Assembly: GCF_002019645.1 (NCBI RefSeq)
Contig: NZ_KV917374.1
Coordinates: forward strand, 4,484,661-4,548,660
Direction: 5' to 3'
DNA: 64,000 nt
Origin: Litchfieldia alkalitelluris
GTDB lineage: Bacteria > Bacillota > Bacilli > Bacillales > Bacillaceae_L
A program made the position numbers and the translations under genes. The notes beneath the pieces were generated by a model. It was not told the origin of the DNA and ran no database searches. It was given only the letters and a program-made list of their open reading frames with translations. Below, in pieces: positions 45,452 to 53,600 of this stretch (positions are counted from its first letter, which is position 1; each line of letters begins with the position of its first letter).

Positions 45452-46126
45452 CTAGTCAGCCTTTACAACTGGCCATTGTTCAAGTCTATAAGCCATTTCC
45501 CAGAAAGAATACTCATATTGACTACTAATCATAAAGTGCTCTTTCATACGCTCCTGGTCTTCTTTAGTAACTGTTTCAGCAATCTCATCTAGGCGATTAA
45601 TTTGCTCTTCTACCAACGTTCTAAACCAATCTCCACCGTAAGCAGCAATCCATTCTTGATAGATTGGCTCCTCTGGAGAACATTGTTGTAACTTCTCCCC
45701 AATTTCATAATATAACCAGTAGCATGGTAGAATGGCCGCAATAATATCACCAAGATGCCCGTTATGTGCTGCACGATACATATGTGAAGTATAGGCATAG
45801 GCAGTTGGTGCAGGCTTGAATGTTGCTTGTTCTTCTTCAGTAATATCTAGGCGTTTAGAAAAATTTTCATGAAGAGATAGTTCTGCCTCATACGTACCCT
45901 GAGCGTGTATGGCCATACGATTTGTTGTCTTAAGGTCTTTTGCCTTAGCTGCTCCAATTGATTGAACTTTTGCAAAATGGCTTAAATAATACGCATCCTG
46001 CATGACATAATAGCGGAAGCTTTCTAATGAAAGTGTTCCATCACCAATACCTTTAACAAATGGATGGTTAAAGCTTGCTTCCCATATGTAATCAACTTCT
46101 TTTCTTAATAACTCTGAGAATTTCAT
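45452..46126 (-). CDS. tenA: TenA, aminopyrimidine aminohydrolase (thiaminase II)
   Basis: A 224-residue helical enzyme converting aminomethyl-HMP, a thiamin breakdown product, into HMP. Catalytic Cys is in LPCYWLYYEIG (about residue 136); SFRYYVMQDAYYLSHF and the C-terminal YEYSFWEMAYR are family landmarks. ATG 46126 with AGGAGGAG. First gene after the riboswitch, placing HMP salvage, precursor import and de novo thiazole synthesis under one switch. Confidence 0.95.
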   Translation of the reverse strand: MKFSELLRKEVDYIWEASFNHPFVKGIGDGTLSLESFRYYVMQDAYYLSHFAKVQSIGAAKAKDLKTTNRMAIHAQGTYEAELSLHENFSKRLDITEEEQATFKPAPTAYAYTSHMYRAAHNGHLGDIIAAILPCYWLYYEIGEKLQQCSPEEPIYQEWIAAYGGDWFRTLVEEQINRLDEIAETVTKEDQERMKEHFMISSQYEYSFWEMAYRLEQWPVVKAD

Positions 46127-46264
46127 TTATACTCCTCCTAAATATGTAATCTATTGGTCTAGCTTGATTTCATATACTTTCTCTATACCGAAATTAATTA
46201 AATCTTTTGTTACTCCTTGGTTTTTTCATCTTTTTCGACTCCGTGCACTGAGTAAAAATAAACA

Positions 46265-46304
46265 TAAAAAAACCACTTTCTTTACCAACATAAAGAAAGT
46301 GGTT
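46265..46304 (-). terminator. Terminator of the TPP riboswitch
   Basis: Minus strand: AACCACTTTCTTTA (46304-46291) pairs perfectly with TAAAGAAAGTGGTT (46284-46271), followed by seven T residues. Expression platform of the aptamer just upstream. Confidence 0.93.
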
Positions 46305-46343
46305 GTATTGGAAAATAGTTAAAAGGCATTATCATTCCACAAC

Positions 46344-46437
46344 TCCACTTCCCTACGCTGGTATCAACCAGATCAGGTTCTAAGGGTCTTAAAGCTCTAC
46401 TCTAATCTCAGCCTTCAGATAAGGCACCCCTAGTGGA
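46344..46437 (-). promoter_or_regulatory. TPP (THI-box) riboswitch
   Basis: Minus strand: P1 TCCACT/AGTGGA (46437-46432 with 46349-46344), then AGGGGTGCC, GGCTGAGA, ACCCTTAGAACCTGATCTGG and ATACCAGCGTAGGGAAGTGG, the conserved THI-box core. Followed by the terminator at 46265-46304 and tenA 218 nt downstream. Thiamin pyrophosphate is expected to stop transcription of the thi cluster. Confidence 0.97.
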
Positions 46438-46583
46438 CAACACGATATTAAAATTTTAATATTACGGAATAATCGTAACATGTTTTATTAAATTGTCAAA
46501 CATTTTTCAAAAATAAGCTAGAACAATTATGCAGTTTAATCCTTACATTAACCGCTAACATGTTAGTTTGCTAAATCAACAAA

Positions 46584-46898
46584 TTATTCAACAGTCACAG
46601 CTGTCCCATATGCAATAATCTCAGAAGCATTTGTCATCACACTGGACGTTTCAAGTCTTATGCAAATAATCGCATTAGCACCCTTTTGCTTTGCATCATC
46701 CACCATTCTCCCAATTGCTTGTTTTCTTGCGTCTTCCATCATCTCAGTATATTCTTTTATTTCTCCTCCAACAATCGTCTTAAGCCCAGCCATCAAATCT
46801 CTTCCAATATGCTTTGATTGAACTGTACTTCCTCGCACAAACCCCTTCAACTCTTTAATTTCCTTCCCTGGTACAAATTCAGTAGTCACGATAATCAT
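46584..46898 (-). CDS. YbjQ/DUF74-family protein
   Basis: A 104-residue protein of the YbjQ family (pentameric fold, sometimes called heavy-metal binding; function unproven). Core motifs: GKEIKELKGFVRGSTVQSKHIG and AKQKGANAIICIRLETSSV, ending IIAYGTAVTVE. The start at ATG 46898 has AAGGAGG 9 nt upstream; this start lies inside the 3' end of the preceding ORF (20-nt overlap), so translation is coupled. Confidence 0.88.
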   Translation of the reverse strand: MIIVTTEFVPGKEIKELKGFVRGSTVQSKHIGRDLMAGLKTIVGGEIKEYTEMMEDARKQAIGRMVDDAKQKGANAIICIRLETSSVMTNASEIIAYGTAVTVE

Positions 46899-47271
46899 TT
46901 TCCTCATCCTCCTTTTTTTCATCTAATCTCTCTTTAATAAATAGCCAAATAAGTAATACTAGAGCAATTACATATATAATATAAAAAATAATCGCCAATT
47001 TAACATTCACAAACAGTAAGCCAATTCCCAATAACTGACCAAGTATAATCACAGCAAGTAAAATATACTTTAGTTTATCTCTCATTTTATCTACCAGCTT
47101 TCGAAAATATTTACGAGCAAATAAAAGATAAAAAACAGTTGCTAAATCAGGGTTCATTGTCACTTTTATTAAATATTTCACCAAGAAAGAGTAGTTTTCT
47201 TTAAACAACACCGCAAAGGCCTGTGAGTCACCTCTTTTTGCCCTCTCAATTAGCTTTTTTTCTTCCTCCAA
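46879..47271 (-). pseudogene. Fusion relic: ECF sigma-factor N-terminus joined to a membrane protein
   Basis: A 130-residue open frame. Residues about 1-40 (EEEKKLIERAKRGDSQAFAV and KENYSFLVKYLI) are a clear ECF sigma region 2 start, closest in style to SigY. At about residue 43 (MNPDLAT) it switches to a Lys-rich stretch and two transmembrane helices with a charged tail, as in small anti-sigma or YxlC-like proteins. Sigma regions 2.2-4 are absent, so it cannot be a sigma factor. An in-frame deletion across a sigY-yxlC-like pair is the simplest explanation. TTG at 47271 has AAGGGAGAG upstream. Confidence 0.6.
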
Positions 47272-47374
47272 CGACACCTCTCCCTTTATAATCCCTAAAG
47301 ATACGTGACATTTACTTTGTTACTCCTAATACGAATATACCACACAGAAAGTTCATCTTTTTTTAAAATTTTTA

Positions 47375-47426
47375 TAAAATTTTAAAAGGTGTATTGAGAG
47401 CCAAGAAACTCATCAAATACACCTTT
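47375..47426 (-). terminator. Intrinsic terminator of the DoxX-like gene
   Basis: Minus strand: AAAGGTGTATT (47426-47416) pairs with AATACACCTTT (47395-47385), followed by TTAAAATTTT. It is 7 nt past the stop codon. Confidence 0.85.
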
Positions 47427-47432
47427 ATCAGC

Positions 47433-48434
47433 TTATGCAAACCTATAGTAAATCAAAATAAAAGTCGCTAATACAAATAGATAATTTAGAAATACAAAGA
47501 CCATCTGATCCAGTACCGTTTTATGAATTCGAATGGGTGGATTATAAAACGATACTCCTTCAATGATGAAAATGACTAAAACAATATGAATCATAAAGTG
47601 ACCAATAATCTCAGTTATTCCAAATAACATCGTTGTCGAGATGAAAATTAAGGTAAGGATTACTGATAGAATACGGTTTAAAATTCCAACCACCAATAAA
47701 TAACCTACGATGAATTCAATAAACGCTGCCATTACGATAAACATAGTTGGTGGGAAACCAAAAGTTGGCACACCATGATTTTGAATAATATCTGCAGCCA
47801 TTGAAGGGTAAACCCATTTTTCAACCGCAACCCAGCATAAAGAAAGTCCTGTGCCTAAATAAAGAAATGGAAAACCCCAGTTTTCAAACCTTGTTTTTCC
47901 AATTAATAATACAAAGAAAATTGCTGCATAAAATCCATAGTCAAGCATATGGAATAATCCAACGTTCGAGAGAACATAAAAATAAACAAACGTTAATAAA
48001 ACGGCTGCAGCTTTGGTAGCATAGTGATTAGGTACACAAAGGAAAACGATTGCAAGCCAAATGATGATTGTTTCCCATAATCCCTCTAATGCAAATTCAG
48101 GAGCAAAAATGGTCCCAGATAAAACTTGGATAATTAGTGCTAACGCAGTACCATACTTTAATAAGTATCTTGAATATTGACGATATTCATCTAGTTTTAT
48201 GTCTAGTTTATTAGCAAAAGGTATTTTCATAAACCTTGGTAACAGCTGTGGTAAGATCGACAGAACTAAAGCCGATAATACAGCAAGCCCCATAAAGAGC
48301 GGTGAAAGAATATTTTCAATTGATTCTTTTTGGGGTACAACATCTGTAAACCATTTAACATGTGCTTCTGTTAACAAAGGTGTTAACAATATTCCTATAA
48401 TGAGAATGATTAAAATTAACTTTTTATGTTTCAT
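47433..48434 (-). CDS. DoxX-like polytopic membrane protein
   Basis: A 333-residue protein with about nine hydrophobic helices and an N-terminal signal-like helix. The part from about residue 190 (GTGLSLCWVAVEKWVYPSMA...FGFPPTMFIVMAAFIEFIVGY) resembles the DoxX fold (four-helix quinol-related membrane protein). Function unknown. RBS AAGGAGG before ATG. Divergent from the AhbD-like radical SAM gene with 200 nt between them, so shared control is possible. Confidence 0.65.
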   Translation of the reverse strand: MKHKKLILIILIIGILLTPLLTEAHVKWFTDVVPQKESIENILSPLFMGLAVLSALVLSILPQLLPRFMKIPFANKLDIKLDEYRQYSRYLLKYGTALALIIQVLSGTIFAPEFALEGLWETIIIWLAIVFLCVPNHYATKAAAVLLTFVYFYVLSNVGLFHMLDYGFYAAIFFVLLIGKTRFENWGFPFLYLGTGLSLCWVAVEKWVYPSMAADIIQNHGVPTFGFPPTMFIVMAAFIEFIVGYLLVVGILNRILSVILTLIFISTTMLFGITEIIGHFMIHIVLVIFIIEGVSFYNPPIRIHKTVLDQMVFVFLNYLFVLATFILIYYRFA

Positions 48435-48634
48435 ATTTACCTCCTTATTGCCATCTTTCTTATATTCTTACTCCATACCCTTTCCTATACAATCTACTAA
48501 CATAAAAATGCCTATCTTTTTGACTTGTGAAAGTTTTATTAATACTTTCTTAATATAATGTGAAATTATACACAATCACAAAAAGGATTGCTACAATTTT
48601 ATTTGTACTCATAAAGATGGAACGAGGTGATTGA

Positions 48635-49753
48635 ATGCCAAAAACATGTTCTGTATATCAAAAGAATCTATGTCCACATCCCCTAACTGCAAAGCAATTT
48701 AATAAGCCCTCCGTTGTTTTTTGGGAATTAACAGAAGCTTGCAATTTAAGATGTATTCACTGCCGCGCAACTGCACAGCCTGAACGCTCTGTTGATGAAC
48801 TATCAACAATGCAGGCATTCGAGATTATTGATAACATCTCTTCGTTTGCCAACCCGATACTCATTTTGACAGGCGGTGAGCCCCTTTATAGATCAGATTT
48901 TTTTGACATAGCCCACTATGCTGTTCTTAAAGGTTTACGAGTCGCAATGGCATCTAACGGCACGTTGATAACTAAAGAAATTGCAAAAAAAATTAAAGAT
49001 ATCGGGATTAAGAGAGTTGCTATAAGTTTTGACGGACCCACTGCAGTCATTCATGATCATTTTCGTGGTTTAAAAGGTAGCTTTAATGCAGCATTGAAGG
49101 GTGTATCCTATCTAAAAGAGGAAAATATTGAAGTTCAGTTTAATACTACGATTACAAAACATAATGTTGACTATCTGGAAGAAACCATGAATCTAGCTTA
49201 TGAGCAAGAAGTAAAAGCCCTTCATTTATTTATGCTAGTGCCTGTTGGTTGTGGGGTACAAATCACAAAAAGCAATATGCTTGATGCTAAAAACTATGAG
49301 CAAGTGCTTGAGTGGTTTTACGAAAAGTCTCGATTTGCTCCTTTTGAATTTAGAGCAACTTGTGCTCCACATTATTACCGAATTATTCGTCAGAAAGCAA
49401 AACATTCTGGGGAAAGAGTAATCTTGTTGTCTCATGGAATGAACGCTACCACAAAAGGGTGTTTGGCAGGAACAGGGGTATGCTTCATTTCACATAAAGG
49501 AGTTGTACAGCCATGTGGGTATTTGCCTGTGAAAGCTGGTAGCTTACACGAAAGTTCCTTTCAGACAATCTGGAATGACTCTCCTTTGTTCACAGAGCTC
49601 CGCAATAGCATCAATCTACGTGGAAAATGTGGTGCTTGTGAATTTGTAAATGTTTGTTCAGGATGTAGAGCACGTGCTTTTTATGAGCATAAAGATTATA
49701 TGGCAGAGGAGCCTTATTGTGTTTATGAGCCCGGGGGATTTAATAGAAATTGA
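48635..49753 (+). CDS. AhbD/NirJ-like radical SAM/SPASM protein (possible haem synthase)
   Basis: A 372-residue radical SAM enzyme. The [4Fe-4S] motif CNLRCIHC is near residues 36-43, ILTGGEPLYR follows, and a SPASM domain holds CLAGTGVC, QPCGYL and CGACEFVNVCSGCRARA for a second cluster. TCAPHYYRI and GCLAGTGVCFISHKG are hallmarks of the AhbD/NirJ group, in which AhbD decarboxylates iron-coproporphyrin III to haem b without oxygen. Bacillus makes coprohaem, so an anaerobic alternative to HemQ is plausible but unproven. RBS GAGGTGATT. Single gene; a hairpin at 49791 terminates it. Confidence 0.82.
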   Translation: MPKTCSVYQKNLCPHPLTAKQFNKPSVVFWELTEACNLRCIHCRATAQPERSVDELSTMQAFEIIDNISSFANPILILTGGEPLYRSDFFDIAHYAVLKGLRVAMASNGTLITKEIAKKIKDIGIKRVAISFDGPTAVIHDHFRGLKGSFNAALKGVSYLKEENIEVQFNTTITKHNVDYLEETMNLAYEQEVKALHLFMLVPVGCGVQITKSNMLDAKNYEQVLEWFYEKSRFAPFEFRATCAPHYYRIIRQKAKHSGERVILLSHGMNATTKGCLAGTGVCFISHKGVVQPCGYLPVKAGSLHESSFQTIWNDSPLFTELRNSINLRGKCGACEFVNVCSGCRARAFYEHKDYMAEEPYCVYEPGGFNRN

Positions 49754-49790
49754 TCTGATTGTTGGGCGTCGATTAAAATATAATCGAGTC

Positions 49791-49985
49791 AGGGAATCAG
49801 AGTGCTACTTTGATTCCCTTTTCTATGTAATTTCTCCCGATTAAGGGGATTAGAGCGCTTCTTTAATTATCTTTTCTACGATATCCTCATGACTAAGGGG
49901 ATCCAAGCGCTTGTTTGATTACCTTCCTGCGATATCTTTATGTCTAAGGGAATCTGAGCACTCCTTAACTCCCCCTTTCCTGCTC
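49791..49985. repeat. Tandem array of approximately 52-nt units starting in the radical SAM gene terminator
   Basis: Units starting AGGG(A/G)AT begin at 49791, 49844, 49896 and 49947 (steps 53, 52, 51), with conserved AGAGCGCTT-like and TTTCTACGATATC-like blocks. Unit 1 contains AGGGAATCA (49791) paired with TGATTCCCT (49811) and T-rich sequence, so it doubles as the terminator of the plus-strand gene ending at 49753. Later units lose part of the hairpin. Confidence 0.75.
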
Positions 49986-50244
49986 TCGAAAATAAAAAAC
50001 ATAAAACCCGATAAGAAAGATTGGGCCTTTTGTTTAGTTATAATCCGATAATTTGTACTTTATCAATATACTCCTTTATCATACAAAGGGTCCTTTGCTC
50101 CACCACGCTTCCTACACGAAAACATAGGTGGAGTGGTAGGATTGACGAACCAAAGGTATGTAGACCAGCTATTGCTCTAGGAGTACTTTTGCTTAAATAG
50201 CTGTGTCCTTCATGTTGATTTCACTGCGGTTGAATTTAAACGGA

Positions 50245-50430
50245 TAAATTCCGCTTAAATTGGGAAATATCAACATTTCCCTAATAATAACAGGAGTTTT
50301 TCCGCTTATATAAACCTAATCTTTAGATTTCGTCATATATTAGAGACGTTAACCGGAATTTCTCCGCTTATATTTGCTTCTTAAGCCCCTACTAGGTACA
50401 TTAGCCGGAATTTTTCCGCCTATGAGTTCC
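50245..50430. repeat. Degenerate tandem repeat (CCGCTTA units)
   Basis: TTCCGCTTA-like cores at 50251, 50302, 50364 and 50416 (steps 51, 62, 52), three preceded by GGAAATT/GGAGTTT-like sequence; unrelated to the array at 49791. The stretch 49986-50244 holds no gene, only a hairpin CTCCACC/GGTGGAG (50098-50134) and AGCTATT/AATAGCT (50168-50202). Confidence 0.6.
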
Positions 50431-50500
50431 AATACCTACAAAGAGTTTGTATCCTATTCTAATATCCCACAGTCCAAAATTTTATACCTTCTTATCAATC

Positions 50501-50548
50501 AAAAAACCCTTTTAAAGTAAACAGCCTAAGCCATCTACCTTTAAAGGG
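50501..50548 (-). terminator. Intrinsic terminator of yuaF-floT
   Basis: Minus strand: CCCTTTAAAG (50548-50539) pairs with CTTTAAAAGGG (50517-50507) with one bulge, followed by six T residues. Confidence 0.8.
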
Positions 50549-50568
50549 AAACTTAATCTAATGCCCTA

Positions 50569-52104
50569 TTATTCTTCTTTTTTTCCTAAGTCTATTTTTT
50601 TCGTGCTAGCAATTTCCTTAGTTAGATCCTCTATACTATTTTTCACATTAGCTTTTCCAGAAAGATTTTCGATGATTTCTTTCACATCAATTCCTGAAGA
50701 AGCCTTAAGAGATTCTTGTAGAGTTGACATTAAGTTTGTAGCATAGCCGGTTACTTTATTTGCACCACTATTTTCGCCACTACCACCTGTATCAACAACC
50801 GTAATCTTATCAATGTTAGCTAATGGGCTAGCTACTTCTTTCGCATAAGCTGGTAACATTTCTAAGATCATGTCTAAGATAGCTGCTTGACCATACTGCT
50901 CGAATGCCTCAGCAATTTTTTGTTTTGCTTCCGCTTCTGCAAGTCCTTTAAGTCTAATAACTTCAGCTTCTGCTTCCCCTTGTGCTTTCTGTGCTTCCGC
51001 ATGAGCTAGACCATCGATTCTAACTTTTTCCGCTTCAGCCTTGGCCATTGCTTCAATTCTGTATTTATTTGCATCTGCTTCTGCATACTGTTTTGCTTTT
51101 TCAGCTGCTGCTGCTTGTTCAACTGAGTAACGATCTGCATCAGCTTTCTTTTTAACTTCAGAATCATATTGCTTTTCACGACGCATAATTTCTTTTTCTT
51201 CAAGCTCAATTTGCTTCTGTCTTTCTATGATTTGAACTTGCATTTGTTGTTCAGTAACTTCTTGTCGTGCTCTTGCTTCCTCTAGATGATAAGCTTGGTC
51301 TGCTCGTGCCTTAGCAATATCTTGTTCTCGACGATATTCAGCAATCTTCAACTGATTCATTTTTTCAGCCTCTGCAACCTCAGTTGCACGTTCTAATTCT
51401 GATTTCTTCGCATCTTTATCAGCTTGTGCCCTCTTAATACGAGTTTCTTTATCAGCTTCTGCTGTAGCAATATCTGCATCACGCTTCACCTGAGCAATAC
51501 GAGGCTTACCTAATGAATCTAAATAGCCATTTTTGTCACGAACATCCTTAATAGTAAAGGATACAATGATTAATCCCATTTTCGCTAAGTCCTGTGAAGC
51601 CACCCTTTGTACTTCTTGTGAGAATTTTTCGCGGTTTTTATAAATTTCTTCCACAGTCATTGATCCCAAAATTGAACGGAGATGACCTTCAAGAACTTCT
51701 CTTGCTTCATTTTCTCGGTCTTCCTTTAATTTTCCTAAAAATTGTTCTGCAGCTGTGGCAATTTGGTTAATCGTACCACCGATTTTAATGATTGCTGTTC
51801 CATCTGCCATTACGGGTACACCTTGCTCTGTATAAACCTCTGGTGTAGAAACATCTAGCTTACTAGATAATAGACTTAAAGGTTCAGCCTGTTGAAAGAC
51901 TGGCAGTATGAATGCACCTCCACCCCTAACAATTTTAATACGATTACCCGACTCATCCACATGGACATTTTTACCACCCAAGTAACTACCAGTAACGATT
52001 AATGCTTCATCAGGTCCAGCGGTACGATACTTTGTAATAAATACCGCGATAAGTGCTAGTACGAGAAATACAACAATTCCTATAATAATACCAATTGATG
52101 TCAT
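50569..52104 (-). CDS. floT: FloT, flotillin
   Basis: A 511-residue membrane-scaffold protein (B. subtilis FloT/YuaG 509 aa) organising functional membrane microdomains. One N-terminal transmembrane segment (about 4-25), an SPFH/PHB domain (about 30-200, KDVRDKNGYLDSLGKPRIAQ) and a long Ala/Glu-rich coiled coil (about 205-405, repeated EAEK/AEAEAK blocks), then a C-terminal tail. ATG with AAGGAGG upstream. Downstream of yuaF with a 19-nt gap. Confidence 0.96.
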   Translation of the reverse strand: MTSIGIIIGIVVFLVLALIAVFITKYRTAGPDEALIVTGSYLGGKNVHVDESGNRIKIVRGGGAFILPVFQQAEPLSLLSSKLDVSTPEVYTEQGVPVMADGTAIIKIGGTINQIATAAEQFLGKLKEDRENEAREVLEGHLRSILGSMTVEEIYKNREKFSQEVQRVASQDLAKMGLIIVSFTIKDVRDKNGYLDSLGKPRIAQVKRDADIATAEADKETRIKRAQADKDAKKSELERATEVAEAEKMNQLKIAEYRREQDIAKARADQAYHLEEARARQEVTEQQMQVQIIERQKQIELEEKEIMRREKQYDSEVKKKADADRYSVEQAAAAEKAKQYAEADANKYRIEAMAKAEAEKVRIDGLAHAEAQKAQGEAEAEVIRLKGLAEAEAKQKIAEAFEQYGQAAILDMILEMLPAYAKEVASPLANIDKITVVDTGGSGENSGANKVTGYATNLMSTLQESLKASSGIDVKEIIENLSGKANVKNSIEDLTKEIASTKKIDLGKKEE

Positions 52105-52123
52105 TCTTTTTCCTCCTTAATTA

Positions 52124-52660
52124 TCATAGTTTAAAATCATCCTGTGGTAACACATGTAATACATTATCTACTACATCAATAACTAATACCTTTGAATCAT
52201 AGGCAATTTCCTTATCTTCAAAGCTTTTGGCAGACATTGCTATTGTTCCACCATACCCCTCAAGCACCACTTCTCCAAAGCCATCACTAGGGATTGTAAT
52301 AATTACTTTACCTATTCTACCTTTCAAATCGCCTTCTCGATAAACAAGCGACTCTTCTGTAGATGATAGGGGAATTAATACAAATACATTTAAAAGAGTA
52401 ACTAAAATGAGGGCTAACACAACTGAACTAAGTGCTATAATTTCACTGTGAATAAAAGTGAGTTTTTCGAATAAGTACCCTGATGCACTATAAAACGTAA
52501 TAAATGATAAGATCAAAGTAGGATTTAAATATCCATCAGGGATTAATTCAAATAAGCCCTCTAGTAAATCTCCAAATAAGATAAAGAGAAATGTACAGAT
52601 TCCCGCAATAATTAGTGCCCATAAATAAATTGTCTCTAGCGAATAACCAAATACCTCCAC
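52124..52660 (-). CDS. yuaF: YuaF, NfeD-family membrane protein
   Basis: A 178-residue partner of flotillin. Three transmembrane helices (about 5-105: YLWALIIAGICTFLFILFGD, LILSFITFYSASGYLFEKL, IIALSSVVLALILVTLLNVF) precede a soluble OB-fold domain (GRIGKVIITIPSDGFGEVVL...VLVIDVVDNVLHVLP). GTG start at 52660 with AAAGGG. In B. subtilis yuaF-floT is sigma-W controlled; no convincing sigma-W site (TGAAAC...CGTA) is visible upstream here. Confidence 0.9.
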   Translation of the reverse strand: MEVFGYSLETIYLWALIIAGICTFLFILFGDLLEGLFELIPDGYLNPTLILSFITFYSASGYLFEKLTFIHSEIIALSSVVLALILVTLLNVFVLIPLSSTEESLVYREGDLKGRIGKVIITIPSDGFGEVVLEGYGGTIAMSAKSFEDKEIAYDSKVLVIDVVDNVLHVLPQDDFKL

Positions 52661-52867
52661 TTATATCAAACCCTTTGCTAAAATAATTTACAAATTATAC
52701 TTTATTAACCTTCATCCTTTCCTCGACAAATTTCTCATCTCCCTATTTATGGTAAACCTTGCAATTGGAAGGTACAACCTTTTTAGGGAATTTTTATTAG
52801 TATTTCTAATAACTTAATGTACGAGTAAAAAACCAAATGGTTTCAAAAATTTTTAATGTCTTAAATT

Positions 52868-52892
52868 GTTTTATTTTTTGATGGGAGGGTAT
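52868..52892 (+). promoter_or_regulatory. Sigma-B promoter of the universal stress protein gene
   Basis: GTTTTA (52868-52873), a 13-nt spacer and a perfect GGGTAT (52887-52892). Lies 55 nt before the ATG. Confidence 0.75.
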
Positions 52893-52947
52893 TGATTACT
52901 ATAAGATGAAATTCTTAGTTCTATAACACTAAAGAAAGGATGTCGAA

Positions 52948-53463
52948 ATGATGAAACAAATTCTAGTATGCTATGATGGATCATCTAACAGTGATAAAGC
53001 ATTAAAGGAAGCTATCTATTATGCAAGAAAAATGAATGGTGAGATTGAGTTGGTTTATGTGAAGGACGAAAAAGGATTCGCATCTTCAGTTCTGGCTAAT
53101 GAGACACATGCAATTCCTACTATCCCAACACATGCGACTTCAACGATGTATCCTGGAACATTGCCACTCATTCCAGAGTCAAACAATATAGAGGAAGAAG
53201 GAGAAACTGGGCATAGTTTAAGTCAAGTTGATAACGTATTTAGAGAGGCAAACGTGATTCTTACTAAAGAAAAGATGCAAGTAAAAACTCATTTACTTGT
53301 TGGTAAGCCTTCTACAGAAATCTGTAATTATGCGGAAGAACAAGATAAGGATTTAATTATTGTCGGAAGCCGTGACCTGAATGCGATCGAAAAAATAGCC
53401 ATGAGAAGTACAAGTGAAAAAATTGTTAAAGAGGCGACTTGTCCAGTACTAGTGGTTAAATAA
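52948..53463 (+). CDS. Universal stress protein (UspA family)
   Basis: A 171-residue alpha/beta UspA domain. The start QILVCYDGSSNSDKALKEA and end TCPVLVVK are typical. Between the second strand and helix there is an unusual His/Thr/Pro-rich insertion (about 50-80, HAIPTIPTHATSTMYPGTLP). The ATP-binding motif G-2x-G-9x-G(S/T) is degraded: GSRD...AMRST has Asp and Arg where Gly is expected, so ATP binding is doubtful. RBS AAAGGATG; sigma-B promoter upstream. Confidence 0.88.
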   Translation: MMKQILVCYDGSSNSDKALKEAIYYARKMNGEIELVYVKDEKGFASSVLANETHAIPTIPTHATSTMYPGTLPLIPESNNIEEEGETGHSLSQVDNVFREANVILTKEKMQVKTHLLVGKPSTEICNYAEEQDKDLIIVGSRDLNAIEKIAMRSTSEKIVKEATCPVLVVK

Positions 53464-53547
53464 GATGACATTCGAATATTATTCATTTAAAATGTGTACG
53501 CAACATCGATTTGTAGCTGTCAAAAAAAAGTTACCCAACATAAAAAG

Positions 53548-53589
53548 GACCTTGTTCAAGTCATTGACAATTGAACAAGGTCTTTTTTT
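53548..53589. terminator. Bidirectional terminator between usp and the PBP gene
   Basis: GACCTTGTTCAA (53548-53559) pairs perfectly with TTGAACAAGGTC (53571-53582), with A- and T-runs on the two sides. Confidence 0.92.
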
Positions 53590-53600
53590 ATGTTTTACTA

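Noticed and set aside
52661-52947. Sigma-W promoter for yuaF-floT
   Set aside because: Expected from B. subtilis, but no TGAAAC-N16/17-CGTA match was found on the minus strand.
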